From NCBI GenBank assembly GCA_029532415.1, contig JAQOTA010000053.1:434001-498000 (forward strand): a DNA stretch of 64,000 bases. Direction: 5' to 3'. The notes under the pieces are model-generated. The model saw nothing but the letters and a program-made list of their open reading frames with translations, was not told the DNA's origin and did not search any database. Shown here in pieces: positions 9,322 to 20,738 of the stretch; within the stretch, counting starts at the first letter, position 1; each line of letters starts with the position of its first letter. The translations under genes were made by a program, and so were the position numbers. The DNA is from Marasmius tenuissimus. Taxonomy: Eukaryota > Basidiomycota > Agaricomycetes > Agaricales > Marasmiaceae.

Positions 9322-11455
9322 ATGAATTCCCCTGAAAGTTTTCCTATTCAACTCCCTCCGTCTGGCGACCCCATCCAGAGCGCAGACGATCTCCGGATAT
9401 TACTGTCACAGCAAGAACCGGCAAATTTTCTCCTTCAACTTGGTTCGGCTGTTGCACCGTATTTTGTTGAATTGCTTTATACAGTTTGTGGTCCGCTTTA
9501 TCTCTCCTCTTTGTGGTATCTTTGACACTAGGCTACAAAGAAATTACAAAATCACGAGCTTGACGATGGTTACAGACGACGCTGCATGAAATGCTTGAAA
9601 CAACTGGTCGACAACTTCCAGACACTCCCCCAGTCTCTATTCTTGCACGACATAAAACGGGACGGGATTTACCCACTGACCGGAGGAGGTTCTGCAGTGA
9701 GTCGAAGCTCGATCTGAATGAAATCATCAGTCCTGACTGTGTTGTTGCCAGGATATATACAGAGGGACTGTCGGTGGAAAGCCGGTATGTCTCAAGGTTT
9801 TGCGGGTACACACGACCCAGAGCGGGCGAAGGAGGAAACAACTCAAAGCAGTGGGTAACCTGAATCGGACTTCTCGGTAATCCGCTCACGCACCGCCAGA
9901 ATTTTTGCAAAGAGGCACTCTTATGGGCACAACTCCGACACGCCAATCTTCTTCCTCTGCTCGGAGTGAATACCCGATTATTCCCGTCGGGATTTTGCCT
10001 CGTTTCACCCTGGATGGAGCATGGAGACATCACCGCGTTCTTGAAGGAGAATCCTGGCCACGATAAGACCCGGGCAGTGAGTGTTCCTATTGTCTAACGA
10101 TAGCCGTTGTACTGATATACCCATACCCTCGCCCAGCTTTATGAGATTGTATCCGGACTACAGTATCTACATTCCCTCTCACCCCCTGTAGTCCACGGAG
10201 ACATCAAAGGGGTACGCATTTCGCTTTGTCACATAGAATGCAACCCAACTAAATTCTTTAGGCCAATATACTTGTAGATGAATGTCATCGCTGCCTTTTG
10301 GCGGATTTCGGGTTGGCAGATAGTCTAACAACAATGCTCACAATCAGCAGCGGGGATCCCAAAGGGTCTCTTAGGTGGATGGCGCCTGAGATGTTCAGGT
10401 TCTCGCCAACAACGGAAGTCGATGTTGAGGGCCATTCAAGGCAAAATGGTGTAACCAGACACAAATCCCCGCGAGATATATACGCTTTTGCCTGTACGGT
10501 GCTCGAGGTGCGCCCAAGAGAAGTTCAGCAATCCGACTTTCATTGATTTTACTTGATGCAGATAATGACTGGAGAGCCACCGTTTCCGAATGTCGGAGAT
10601 GTTGCGGTTATCTCTCTGGTGAGCACTGGCGTCAGACCGGAACGACCTTCCAAAGGATGGTGTCCAAACAACATATGGGAGTTGGTTGAGACATGTTGGT
10701 GTCAGGATCCCTTGCAAAGGCCACGAGCGGAGGAGCTGCAAGATCGCCTACAGAAGCTAATGGAGGCGGGTGACTCCTCCTCCCCAGTTGATCCTCCCTT
10801 TATGGGTCATTTCCACCCAGACGGTATAGATCCGTCGCCTCCCGTTCCACTCAATTCGCTTTCTCCGGGAAATTCTTACCCGGGCCTTCCACAAGAAAAT
10901 GCCACAAGTTCTACGCTTCATGTTAGTGGCGTGAGTGTACAACCGCCGGTACATGCTAGCTCAGCCAGTCCACAACGTCATTCACCTCCCATATCCAGCG
11001 GTAGTAACAGTAGCAGCAGTCGACAACATTCTAATAACACATCGCATAGCTCCAGTCCTCCGAGCGGGCTTCCTCTCTGGCGAGGCCGAGGTGGGGTTCT
11101 CATGTCTGGTGACAACTCTCACTCCCTTCGGAGGCGTGCTATGGACGCGATCAGTTCCGGCTATAGGACCATCCCCAGCCTCTTCTCTCGCATCCCTCCG
11201 AGTGCTCAAGTTGTTTCTATCATCATATGTTTGGTGGTTAGGACATCCAATGCGGGAATGATGGCAAAGACTTTGGTTTCAATAGTCACATTGGGGTTGT
11301 GTTGGGAGCATGTGGTTTTCCTGGCCCAAACGGTTTTCAGAAAAATCACTTCATGGTTTGAGGGTAGAGTCGGACACCTCAGGGATCTTGATCAAGGGTA
11401 CACCCTGGTGACCGGCGGGGTCTCTCGCCCACGATGGTCATCAGCCAATCGTTGA
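9322..11455 (+). CDS. TKL-type protein kinase B with hydrophobic C-terminal segment
   Basis: Paralogue of the kinase at 4078-6213 with the same 605-residue length and exon lengths. Exons: 9322-9483, 9532-9696, 9752-9850, 9900-10076, 10137-10211, 10262-10507, 10562-11455, all phase 0. It keeps the glycine loop GGGSADIYRG, the Lys in VCLKVLRV, HGDIKGANIL, DFGLAD, RWMAPEMF and the CW..DP..RP motif. The linker after the kinase domain is Ser/Pro/His-rich, and a hydrophobic stretch close to the C-terminus (VSIIICLVV.. and LVSIVTLGLCWEHVVFLA) suggests membrane anchoring. The introns are cleaner than in copy A: the third donor is GTGGGT and the fourth GTGAGT with a CTAAC branch-like site. Identical exon lengths despite many substitutions suggest selection has kept both copies coding. 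Confidence 0.9.
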
Positions 11456-11948
11456 TCATAACATTCCATACTCGCAAAAATACTTTGAACACATATGTAA
11501 ATACGCTCTTGATATATGATACCCGATACAATGTGTCTACAACTCTGAACGCCAGCCCAAACCAGGTTTGAACGACTAAAATTCGGTCGAGGGGAACGCA
11601 CTAGGTGATTGCTCCCAAGATCTCTATTTTCATCTCCCGGTGCTGAAGGGATTCTTGCGGATCCTGGAAATAGCTATACAACCCCAAACACGTGAGGTGC
11701 CAACGTAGGGGTACCCGAGTCGTAAGTCGACGCATCGAGGCTCTTACCTCAGTCACGTCGCGTCGCGTCTTGTTTTCTTGCAGTATACGAAGCTCAAACA
11801 ATCTAGCACAAAGACTAGACCAGAACGCGGTTCCAAGCCCGCGTTGATACACCTTGCCATATGGCTACGAATAAATACACAAATAACAATTCAAACCCCA
11901 AGTAGGCGGAAATTGAAGCTCAGCTCGACCTCCCCCCACCTCCAAATC

Positions 11949-13015
11949 TCAAATCGTCCCTTCATTAATCGGATCCTCCGCCCCACCCGGAGCCAAAACA
12001 ACCCACGGACACTGCTCCCTCTCCGGCTCAAACTCCGAATTCTTAATAATCTCCACCACAATCGGCACCTCACTCGTCTGATCAATCGGTACCTTCGAAA
12101 TCCTCCACCCTTCCTCAATCGGCATCCTCTCCTCCCGGAAGAACACGTCCACGAATTTCTTCGGTGCCACACCTAGAGTCTCATTACCGCTCATGACCAT
12201 GAGGTAGAGTGAAGACTCCCTCGAGCGGACTTGGAACTCCTTGATCGTACTACGGAGTTTTGGGTTTGTGGACTTGGACTCTTCGAGCCGGGCTTTTTGG
12301 ACTTGACCGGCGGATGTGGCGTTGTAAAAGTCGACACCGGGGTTGGAGGTGGAGAGGGTTGTGTAGATGGACTCGTTGAAGGGGATGTGGTCTCCGAGGT
12401 CGCGGTCGAGACGGGATAGGGAGGCGTCGTGTTCGATGTTTCCGTGTCTATGAGGTGAGGTGAGTAGGTGAAAGGCAGTTAGTGACTGAGGAGGGACGAC
12501 GTACAGGCTAATATCAGTGAGAGAGAATTGGTCGTCGAGAGGGGACGTTAAGAGTGCGGCTTTGGCAGCGAGGAGGACCATATCCCGTTGGACGTTGAAG
12601 CCGTCTGGTTCGGGGAGTTTCAGAGAGATTAGTAGATACTTATGGCTTATGAATGAGTTGAACTCACCGTTACACGCTTTCAGAACCATCGGGATCGTGA
12701 TATTATTGCCATTACGTGGGAGGAATCCGTGGTTTGCCAGCCTACAGTATCGGAATTGGAGTTGATTCCGTCAGTTCCACGTTCAGGAATAGTGTGTAGT
12801 TATGAAAGTCCTACTCACGTATTCAACCCAGGGCACGGACTTCTAGCATCGGTCTCCGTAGGAGCTTGGAACTGATGTTGGGACCAGTCGACCATGTCGT
12901 GAGGGTCTCCATTATCACAATCCCGGCGTCCGAGTCGGCGAGGGATCACACCACCAAGGACAGTCGCGGTTGAAGAGAGACAAAAAAGAGTGAATATAGA
13001 AGAGTAGAACTTCAT
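11949..13015 (-). CDS. unspecific peroxygenase (short-type heme-thiolate peroxidase)
   Basis: Secreted heme-thiolate enzyme that uses H2O2 to oxygenate or halogenate organic substrates (chloroperoxidase/UPO family). Exons in reading order: 13015-12819, 12741-12668, 12604-12505, 12447-11949, giving 289 residues. Residues 1-21 form a signal peptide (MKFYSSIFTLFCL..), followed by a dibasic RRLGRR that could be a processing site. The proximal heme ligand is Cys61 in SPCPGLNT, followed by LANHGFLPRNG; EHD (129-131) in NIEHDASLSR is the magnesium/charge-stabilising motif of the short UPO group (long ones have EGD); REERMPIEEGW probably holds the catalytic Glu. The length fits short UPOs. Intron 3 uses donor GTACGT, which joins L124 to HGNIEHD in frame. 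It converges with kinase B. A broken relative lies at 6541-7843. Confidence 0.92.
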
Positions 13016-13120
13016 AGTCAATAGAAGTCGTAGTCGAAAGAAGTGAGAAGTATATAGTTAATTGGTAGAAAGAAAATGAATGAGTGCCGGGACTACTGTA
13101 CCACAATGATGAACGAGGTC

Positions 13121-13127
13121 TTATATA
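13121..13127 (-). promoter_or_regulatory. TATA box of the peroxygenase gene
   Basis: Read on the minus strand this is TATATAA, 106 bp upstream of the ATG at 13015. Confidence 0.5.
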
Positions 13128-13139
13128 TCGCTTGATTCC

Positions 13140-13740
13140 TTTTCACTGAATGCGGCTCTTTATTTCAGCTGCCGACCTCTCTGAGACCCGCAGTACTGTG
13201 GCGAAGGGAAGACCGAGAGTACATCACGACCTACACGGTTTACACGGCTTTGCGCAGTAGCAAGACCGAGTACACACGCAACGACTTTGCGGCATTCAGT
13301 CACCAAGATCACTCAATACTTCAGTTCCTCGCCGGGAGCTCAGGCGGTTCATAACCTGAACCTATCTTCCGAGTCAACCTAGTGCGGAACCATCCGATGG
13401 TAGTAACAATCAATTTCGGCGTCCCCGACCTAGTTTCCGCAGGCCTCTACGCAGCACGGATCTGCAGACCATGTGTATCATGCATCACCGGCGAGGTACA
13501 AGTCGCAGTGGACCGCCATGTACAACTCACAAGTGGCACAGGTTGTGGGCTATAGTGCCATCAACCGAGCGGCCATAAAAAATGTGGCATATTCAAGAAA
13601 GCTCGCCTGTGTTTTTTGTTCATTCCACACAAGCTTCAGGCTAATTCAACTGGGAAGGAGGGGTAGACCGTAGACGAAACGAGCGCACACCGGCTATGTG
13701 CAAAACTCCAAGCAAAAATTGATGCGATAGATGCGCGATA
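13140..13740. other. gene-less stretch
   Basis: Upstream flank of the peroxygenase gene and of the tRNA-Gly. I see no supported gene. Confidence 0.4.
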
Positions 13741-13839
13741 TACACCGTTCGGGAATCGAACCCGAGCCGCTTGCTCTGGTATAGATATCGTATCATCCAT
13801 GATGGAAGGCAAGCATGATAACCACTTCACCAACGGTGT
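13741..13839 (-). tRNA. tRNA-Gly (anticodon UCC) with intron
   Basis: On the minus strand a perfect 7-bp acceptor stem (ACACCGT/ACGGTGT), a D arm around GGTGAAGTGG, an anticodon stem CTTGC/GCAAG and a T arm GGCTC-GGTTCGATTCCCG fold as a tRNA. The loop CTTCCA gives anticodon UCC. An intron of about 27 nt (on the minus strand TCATGGATG..) sits one base 3' of the anticodon, the standard place for nuclear tRNA introns. The alternative GCC reading lacks a T at position 33. Confidence 0.88.
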
Positions 13840-16038
13840 CGTAAACCGGATTGGGCAAGCTCAAATATAACCGCAAGTTCCTGGTCGATCCCACCGTGAC
13901 CTCAGGCTTTTAGATCTTCGACCCGATCTTCCATCTCGCAAAAAGCCTCAACGGCACTACAATGCTTGAGCTCTCACTTCCCGTCAACAATCCAAGGCAA
14001 TCATGATTCATCATGAAGCTGAAGCTTGAAGCCGGATGTCATTTTATGCGACATGCCTTGGTACGCTACCTGGTCTCTTTAGCTTGTTATATTTCGATTG
14101 ACTCCTTCACGATCTCTTCGCCCCGTTACCCCAGTCAAACGACTAGAAGGATGCACAAAACAAGATGCGGTGTTCGACATGCTCATGTCCGGTTGAGGTT
14201 CTATTATGCTGGGCCTGAGGTGTGTTCTCAAATCCATCACCTTCACGATTCTTCTCAATCACCCAGTTCGCAAGTTGCTTTGCCCGCCTAGGCCAATGAA
14301 AACACTTCTAACATTCGATGGCAGTCACCCACCTTCGCATCGCATGGCTCCTCAAAACGCGTTTCCCGAGATATCCTAAGTGTTACTGAGTAGGATTCAC
14401 GAGGTGCCGGTGAGCAGCAATCGTCAAAGGCGTACCATTTACCAACCAACCTCTGACTCCTTTCGACTAGTTCGCCACGTATGATTCAATTTGGAGATCG
14501 GGGACCTACAATCTGTGTCAGTTATACGGATGGCGAACTCTTACCAAGACAGCTTTACTATGAACATACGCGTTGGAAGCTCATTTCAAAACAACATATA
14601 CCTTGGAGTTTCTTGCCAACCTATGGCACTTATCCGATCCCTCTGGATTCCTTACATCGACACCCATATCGTTGCAACTCACGTCTCTCCTTCAAGCGGC
14701 CTTCCGTCTGGCTGGCTTCGTTTTCGAGGGCTTCAGTGGAGGGGAATCGTCGGCCAGGTGATAGGAATGGATATCGCGGTTCGCTTTCGAGAAAGGGCTT
14801 GGGGCGATGGTGGGGGTGATGGGGGAAGACTGTCAAGCTCTGAACGAGGAGAAAGGGGGTCTTCTGTGAAGAGTAAAGCGGACGAGAGGGGAAGGAGCCA
14901 ATGGAACGTAGACAGGAAAAGACGACGTGCTCCGAGTTCTGGAACGCGAGAGGGGCAGCCTTCGTGACGTGGTCACCCAGTGAGTAGTTTTACCTCCAAG
15001 TTCTCGTACCGTTCTCTGTTCGCGCCTCTGCCTTATCCTTCATCCCTCCCCTTCTGCCTCTTCACAATCTGTATAAGAATATGGACTCACCGTCGTCTCG
15101 TAGCATCAACTACTAAGACCGTTGTCGTCATCAACCGGAGGGCATGAACTCCCGTTACTCTGCTGTCATCCAAGCAACGTATGTGTTGCTTCAATATCGG
15201 CTGTTGAACCTATACCTGACTCTCTCCTGGTTGGTCACACAGAATCGAATGATCTCGCCTGAATCAACTTTCAGTGTACGACGACGGCCCTCTCAAGCAA
15301 GCTGGAACCCTGTTTCAAGCCGCCGTGAAACTGATGTACTATTCAGTTCGAAGGGTCAGAGCGAGTTTTTTATCGGAGATGCAGAGAGTGAAGAGGGCCG
15401 TAAGACACTTTGCTGCTGGTGGGTGGGTGGATGGATGGAAAGATGGAGCGGCTCGGGAAAACGGACCTCCTTTTACGATGGTCCCTGATATCCCCGAATC
15501 ATTCTTGGCTTTGCTCGACATCGACAAATGAATATTTTTTTTCTCGCTCTATAGTGCATACCCTATCGTCGAACCTTTGGCAATCATCATTCCGCAGTAC
15601 ACATCGCGCCCGTCTCAAAAGGTTTGCTTTTAAATGGTTCATTAAAGGACGGGTTCCACAGCTGCTGCGCTTTTCATTCGAGATGGATGATACTCTATTG
15701 GATTGTGTCGTCGTGTTCACAGAGCGTGTGTGAGAGAACCGTGCTTTGTGAACATTGGGCGCAGTACTATGTAATGTCTTTCTCGTCTCCGCGAACTGAC
15801 AGGCAAGCTACTGATATGTTTTTTCCTCCAGCTCGATATCTAGAATTCAGATCCTCGTCAACTGAGAATGCGACTACCCCCAGCCTGGAGGTCCCAACTC
15901 TAGTTTTCCGCAGCAGGCTGAGTTTGACACCACACGTAATGTCACTCTGTTCAAAGACCTCATGACGGTCTTCCCAATTCAACACCTTTTCACTGAATGT
16001 ACTCGTTCAATGTTGAGCTCAGAACAGTCCCAGCATCG
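13840..16038. other. stretch without a confident gene
   Basis: Overlapping open frames at 14481-14967 and a frame at 15274-15531 (LKQAGTLFQAAVKLMYYSVRRV.., ending PESFLALLDIDK) could be exons of one plus-strand gene. A GTATAAG (about 15070), GTATGT donors and a CACACAG acceptor (about 15241) are present, but I could not join them in frame and I recognise no family. From 15540 to 16038 I see nothing except the promoter of the next gene. Confidence 0.3.
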
Positions 16039-16047
16039 TATAAAAAG
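16039..16047 (+). promoter_or_regulatory. TATA box of the four-helix membrane protein gene
   Basis: TATAAAAAG lies 86 bp upstream of the ATG at 16125. Confidence 0.5.
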
Positions 16048-16124
16048 TACCCCACACCTCGTTGGTCTCTTTTTCTCAAGGCACCTGCCCCCCATCTCCC
16101 TCCCAAAATCATACGACCGAAACT

Positions 16125-16966
16125 ATGGCACTCGCTCCCGCTCAAATCCGGACGATACTTTATTGCAAGTCCCATTTCTGAAGACTTGACTCGTTTTTGT
16201 TTTTTCTTTTCTCACTACGGTCTAACAGCTTTGATCATCTTCTTTGCCCTAGCGGTAGACGCTATCGCATCGTTGGGGTTCGCGACAGCCTCTCAGTACC
16301 CAGCGAGTACGGGTCTGGTTATCGGGAGGTGGTTTATCAGTGAGTTCTTTATCCTTCGTTCGGAATGTTGTACTAGACAACGGATCGTAGTGGGACTTCA
16401 CTGTGCGACCCTCTTGTTCGCCTTGTTCACTTGGGTATGGGCTAGTATCTTGTACGTACTATCGATCCCTCTATCGACACGAAGAAAATCAACATACTCC
16501 CGACCAGGCTCGCATACAACCGCCGTCCACCGTCCACTCGAAAGAGCGTTCTCACACGCGTGAACGTCAATTTTCTGGTTACTTTCTTGTTGTGTATCGC
16601 GTTCATCGGTAAGTAAACCCTCAAACCATTGAACCCAAGTTGACCGAACTCCCCCCCCTTCCCCCCCGCACACCTCTCAGTCATGACAGCACTCGACCTG
16701 ACCTTCGTCGGAATCAACTGTTCGACGGAACGCGCATTCGGATGGCAAGATATGTGTGATTTCAATATCGCTGCTGGTGCTCTTATGGGTTGTTTATCGT
16801 TACTGCGTGAGTTGATTCGATGAACGTGTGTATTCTCGGGACCCTACTGATTATGACCTGGGCCCCAGTCGGATTTTTAGCGCTGTACATCAACGCCCGA
16901 GCTACGAGGAAGATTGCTTCTCTGGATATAAACGACTTGGATGATAGTGATCCTAAGCAACTATAA
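16125..16966 (+). CDS. four-helix integral membrane protein, unrecognised
   Basis: Model of 178 residues in six exons: 16125-16164, 16229-16339, 16391-16451, 16508-16608, 16681-16806, 16869-16966, joining in frame to a TAA. It begins MALAPAQIRTILY and has four hydrophobic segments: LIIFFALAVDAIASLG, CATLLFALFTWVWASIL, NFLVTFLLCIAFIVMTAL and AAGALMGCLSLLLGFLALYI. An extracytosolic-type loop with two cysteines (GINCSTERAFGWQDMCDF) lies between helices 3 and 4, and an acidic tail ends in DDSDPKQL. The four-helix layout resembles MARVEL-like fungal proteins but I see no diagnostic motif. Intron 1 needs a GC donor (GCAAGT..CTAACAG); the other donors are GT. Confidence 0.72.
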
Positions 16967-17690
16967 AGCGGGGCATTGAAGCGACCGTTATGATTGTGGG
17001 ATCTGGGAAGAGGGACGCGGGAAGAAGTGGTTGGTGTTATGATTTTACGATACTCAGGTCAAAGTAGGTACCAGTTGTTACTCGTTCGAGATGCCTGAAA
17101 TCCATCCGAGCCGCGATCTGAGAAACGTCTACTCCTACCCATGGCACAACACGCGTTCCTCATAGTTTTCTCAGGTGGGGTTATAGTGAGCCGGAAAACG
17201 AGTGATTTATCTCCGACGCTCGATACCTACTCTGCAAGTCTGGGAACATCAACAAGTACTTGTACCTACTCTTCTCAACCATATCCCGGTCCTTCATCAT
17301 CCCGAGTGTTTTGCTTACCAATTGGCATTTTCATAGGCTCTCCCAGTCGTCGACTCCAGCCGACATTTGGGTTATCAACCAACTGCTGGTCCTTTCTTCG
17401 AAGTTCAAGGCACTATGGGCTCATTATAAGCAAAGGACGAAAGATATCCGTATACCACAAGGAAAGATAGATGACGTCGAAGATGTTGCTAGAAGAGAGT
17501 ATACACAAACACCCCGACGCACGAACGAAAGCCCAGGGCCATGTCTCATAATGAAATTTCAAACCCGAATAAAACATCAAGCGCATACTCAAATGTGCCA
17601 TCTAACAAGTCGCGCACAGTGGCGCCCAAGGCTGTGACCAGCTCTGAGGAGAAAGCACTGGGGGGCTTAATACGGATGCGAGAGGTCACT
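16967..17690. other. gene-less stretch before the tandem DUF6699 array
   Basis: An open frame at 17260-17637 (with STPADIWVINQLLVLSSKFK) has no support I can point to. No other gene or element is evident. Confidence 0.35.
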
Positions 17691-17713
17691 TTGGGGATCA
17701 ACGAATGAATTGA

Positions 17714-17784
17714 GGTGACGGTGACAGACAAGACAGGCAAGTCGGGCGTGACGCGTGAGTTACCCCCGCCTGCACCTATATAAG
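17714..17784 (+). promoter_or_regulatory. conserved promoter module of tandem DUF6699 gene 1
   Basis: GGTGACGGTGACAG, then GGGCGTGACGCGTGAG, then TATATAAG (17777-17784). The same order and spacing recur before genes 2 and 3. A leader of about 240 bp with a GTAAGG donor near 17936 follows, suggesting a 5'-UTR intron. Confidence 0.6.
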
Positions 17785-18026
17785 ACCATCCCAATAATCG
17801 ACCCATGTCGAACCATCTTTCCTCAATTCTACAACCATCGTCTCCCGCCGTCTCCTTGCCTCTCCCCCCAATTTCCCCCGTTCCCAAACCTCCGGACAAA
17901 GGGTCGGAGAGCACCTTCGAGTCTCAAGACCATAGGTAAGGTCATCGAGAGAGAGGAAAGCGTCTCGTCGATGTTGTGAGGCTGACCAGGATGTAGAAAA
18001 CATCAAATAGCCTAGTGCAAAGCACA

Positions 18027-18743
18027 ATGGCCACCCCATCTTCGCGACATACCCATGATATAGTCCGCTCTCCACCATATAGTACGCCACGAGGATTTAT
18101 GAGAGGGCGGTTCATCGGAGATTCTCCCAATGCCACGGGGTCATCGCAAACGATAATGTATCCCCTCTCTGTGGCAGGAGAGTACCGTGAAACGTCCCTG
18201 ACAATGACAAACAACGACAGTTGGTCGCCGTCCACGACAAGTCCTCCTGTGCCTTCCCCACAATTTCCTTTTTCAGAAACCCACGAAGCGAACGGTACAG
18301 AAATACGTCCTCCTGTGCCTTGCCGTCGGCGACCTATCCCTCTCCCTACGCAATACGGCATCGAAGTGGCATTGCATCGGCTGCTTCTGTCTCCCCGAAA
18401 AGCGGGGCTACATTGGGACCTCCTATGGTCGCATCAAAGCGTAGAGAACGAGCTAGAAGGTCGTTGGAAGGTATTGAGAGACCCAGCTACGTTCCCTGCG
18501 CTTCCATCAATGACGGTCGTGCACCATTGGCTACCATGGCCAATCACGGTTCATGCCTCTGGTCTCAACTCGAGAGGAGTAACCGTCATGGACGTACTCG
18601 TAACGATCTCGAGGGAGCTTCTGCGACCAGTCGGGGAGGAGAGGAGTCGAATTAGAATCGACTTTTTGCGGGGCCGTAGAATATTTCTTGGGCTGAAGGC
18701 CAGTCGACTTGGAGGGGATGTATGGGACCTCATCATTGGTTAG
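18027..18743 (+). CDS. DUF6699-type protein, tandem copy 1
   Basis: Intronless coding region of 238 residues. The first ~95 residues are Ser/Thr/Pro-rich and probably disordered. The conserved core follows: PIPLPTQ (about 104), LHRLLLSPRKAGLHWDLLWS, DPATFPALPSMTVVHH, LPWPITVHASG, VTVMDVLVTISREL and RRIFLGL..SRLGGDVWDLIIG at the end. I recognise this as the basidiomycete family DUF6699, whose function is unknown. The ATG at 18027 was chosen because the upstream in-frame start is GTG and the paralogues align here. It is the first of three head-to-tail copies spaced about 1.3-1.4 kb apart. Confidence 0.85.
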   Translation: MATPSSRHTHDIVRSPPYSTPRGFMRGRFIGDSPNATGSSQTIMYPLSVAGEYRETSLTMTNNDSWSPSTTSPPVPSPQFPFSETHEANGTEIRPPVPCRRRPIPLPTQYGIEVALHRLLLSPRKAGLHWDLLWSHQSVENELEGRWKVLRDPATFPALPSMTVVHHWLPWPITVHASGLNSRGVTVMDVLVTISRELLRPVGEERSRIRIDFLRGRRIFLGLKASRLGGDVWDLIIG

Positions 18744-18987
18744 GTCCTTCTGTTGTTAGAACAAGTGTATTAGTAGGTCGTAACATGTATATTAAATTGT
18801 AGGACACATACCTTCTCAGTCATGCCAGTGTCGTGCATATGCCCCCGTCCAAATGACGTTCGCCGAGCAGGAGTCGATGATAAGCTTCGGATCGCGGGTG
18901 ATCCGGGAGGCAGCTCGAGGCAGTGGCATGTGTTCTCGAGAGTAGCGCTGGGGGTCCGGAAGAAGGTGATCTTCGAGTGAATTGAAG

Positions 18988-19052
18988 TGACGGTGACAGG
19001 ACAGGCGGTCAGCCCGACCGTGACGCGTGAGTTCCTCCTGCATGTATATAAG
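18988..19052 (+). promoter_or_regulatory. conserved promoter module of tandem DUF6699 gene 2
   Basis: TGACGGTGACAGG (18988-19000), CCGTGACGCGTGAG (about 19018-19031) and TATATAAG (19045-19052), matching the modules before genes 1 and 3. Confidence 0.6.
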
Positions 19053-19293
19053 TCAACTCAACCATTCGACCCATGTTAGCCCATCCTTCCTTAACACCAC
19101 CACCATCTACCCATCATCTAATTTCCTTCGCCCCAATTCCCTCCTTCACCCAGAGCTTCTACGAAGAGTCATAGAGCACCTTCGAGCCTTCAGACCTCTG
19201 ACCGTCAGGTAAGATCGCAGAGAGACCTGAGTCCAGTCAATGTCGGGGCTGACAAGGACGTAGAGAACGTCGTGTAATCTCCCCCCCCCAGCA

Positions 19294-20019
19294 ATGCGGA
19301 GCACAATGTCCACCACGTCTCCTCGATATCCCTTCCACTCCCCACCGTGCGATACGCCACCCGTTCTCCACACAAGACCACCCATCCAAAATCCCCCCGG
19401 CGAGACATGGCCATCGCAGACACTAGCGAGAGGCCTCGATGACGCCGGAGAGCTTTGTGAAGCATTTTCAGCGATGACGGAAGGCTCCTCGACATCGCGG
19501 TCGACGTCTTCGACCTCTACAACGAGCGTGCTTTCATCACGCTTTCCTTTTGGGGAAAGTTACGAAAGCGTCGCCGTAACGAACCCTCCTCCTCTCTCCC
19601 GCCGGCGACCTATTCCCCTGCCCACGCAATGTGACTCCGAGGCAGTGCTACATCGATTGCTCCTGTTCCCAAGAGAAGCAGGTCTGCATTGGGATCTACT
19701 TTGGTCACACGAGAGCGTAGGGAGCGTGTTAGAGAGCCATTGGAGCGCTCTGAGAGAACCGGCTACTTGTCCTGGGCTCCCCTCGATGTCAATCGTGCAC
19801 CATTGGCTACCGTGGGCGATAACCGTACATGCGTCTGATCCGGAGTCGGGAGGAGCTAGCGTGGCGGACGTGCTCGTTACGATATCGAAAGAACTCCTGC
19901 TGCCAGTCGGCGAGCAGAGAAGTAGAATCCGGATGGACTTTCTACGTGGTCGAAGGATATTCCTTGGACTGAAAACCAGCCGGCTCGGAGGAGATGTATG
20001 GGAGCTCGTAGTCGGTTGA
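19294..20019 (+). CDS. DUF6699-type protein, tandem copy 2
   Basis: Intronless, 241 residues from the ATG at 19294; a second ATG at 19306 aligns with the start of copy 1 and may be the real one. The N-terminal third is Ser/Thr/Pro-rich. The core has PIPLPTQ, HRLLLFPREAGLHWDLLWSHESVGS, PATCPGLPSMSIVHH, LPWAITVHASD, ASVADVLVTISKELLLPVG, RIRMDFLRGRRIFLGL and SRLGGDVWELVVG. The Pro of LPWPITVH is Ala here. A 5'-leader intron with a GTAAGA donor (about 19210) and a pyrimidine-rich CCCCCCCCAG acceptor just before the ATG is likely. The 3' flank shares TGTATTAGTAGG with copies 1 and 3. Confidence 0.85.
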   Translation: MRSTMSTTSPRYPFHSPPCDTPPVLHTRPPIQNPPGETWPSQTLARGLDDAGELCEAFSAMTEGSSTSRSTSSTSTTSVLSSRFPFGESYESVAVTNPPPLSRRRPIPLPTQCDSEAVLHRLLLFPREAGLHWDLLWSHESVGSVLESHWSALREPATCPGLPSMSIVHHWLPWAITVHASDPESGGASVADVLVTISKELLLPVGEQRSRIRMDFLRGRRIFLGLKTSRLGGDVWELVVG

Positions 20020-20433
20020 GCCCTTTGTACTGTCAGAAAGCTTGTATTAGTAGGTGAAAGCTTCGTCGATGATTATGCACACATACCCTCATAATCAACC
20101 GTGTCGTCATGGCCGTCTTCGAACCATGTTTCGCGTGCCAGTACAAGAGCGAGCCGGGCCATCTCAATGGCCCCATAAGAGACTTTGGTTGTCCTATTCG
20201 ATGATCCACGGATGAAGGAAATGAGGACGCGAGGCCATAGCCAGAGTTGGCATCTGCGGTGACAACGACAAATATCCGCAGATCGCGGTCCAACGGGCTA
20301 GCCAAAGGTCACGAGTTGACAATCCGTCTGGCAAGTCGTCCGAGAAGTAACTCGAGGCTGTGGTATGTTCTGGGAAAGAGCGCTGGGGCTTAGGGCGCGT
20401 TACGGCGTGACCCCGGGCCCATGTGAGTTGGGG

Positions 20434-20497
20434 GTGACGGTGACAGAGCCCAAGCGTGACGCATGAATCCCTCATATCCCTCCTGCACATATATAAG
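20434..20497 (+). promoter_or_regulatory. conserved promoter module of tandem DUF6699 gene 3
   Basis: GTGACGGTGACAG (20434-20446), GCGTGACGCATGA (about 20454-20466) and TATATAAG (20490-20497). Confidence 0.6.
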
Positions 20498-20738
20498 TCT
20501 ATCCAACGTCCCACCCATTGTAACCCATCTTTCATCAATACTCCCACCATCTCTTCTCCGTTTCCCTGTATCCCCCCCATTTCCCCCCGCTCCCAAAAAG
20601 CTCATACGAAGGGTCGAAGAGTAAACACAGTGCTTATACCGCTAGGTGAGGTCGTCTGGAGGGTGTTGTTCTCGTCGATGTTATGAGATTCACCAAGCCG
20701 TAGAGAACGTCGAATTAAATATCCCCGCTCGTTGCCAC

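Larger units (their letters stand above)
8610..11760 (+). repeat. segmental duplication, copy 2 (kinase B)
   Basis: Direct-orientation counterpart of 3330-6550, carrying kinase B with its upstream and downstream flanks. Homology begins near 8610 (ATAAATCC..GCGAC..TCTGAATC) and continues past the kinase stop to about 11760. Confidence 0.9.

Noticed and set aside
14481..14967. Three overlapping plus-strand frames, one of 158 codons
   Set aside because: All three phases are open over the same DNA and none shows a family motif; I could not build a consistent exon chain.
17803..17937. Upstream ATG frame running to the GTAAGG donor before tandem gene 1
   Set aside because: The matching frame stops in copy 2 and lacks an ATG in copy 3, so it is more likely untranslated leader than an N-terminal exon.
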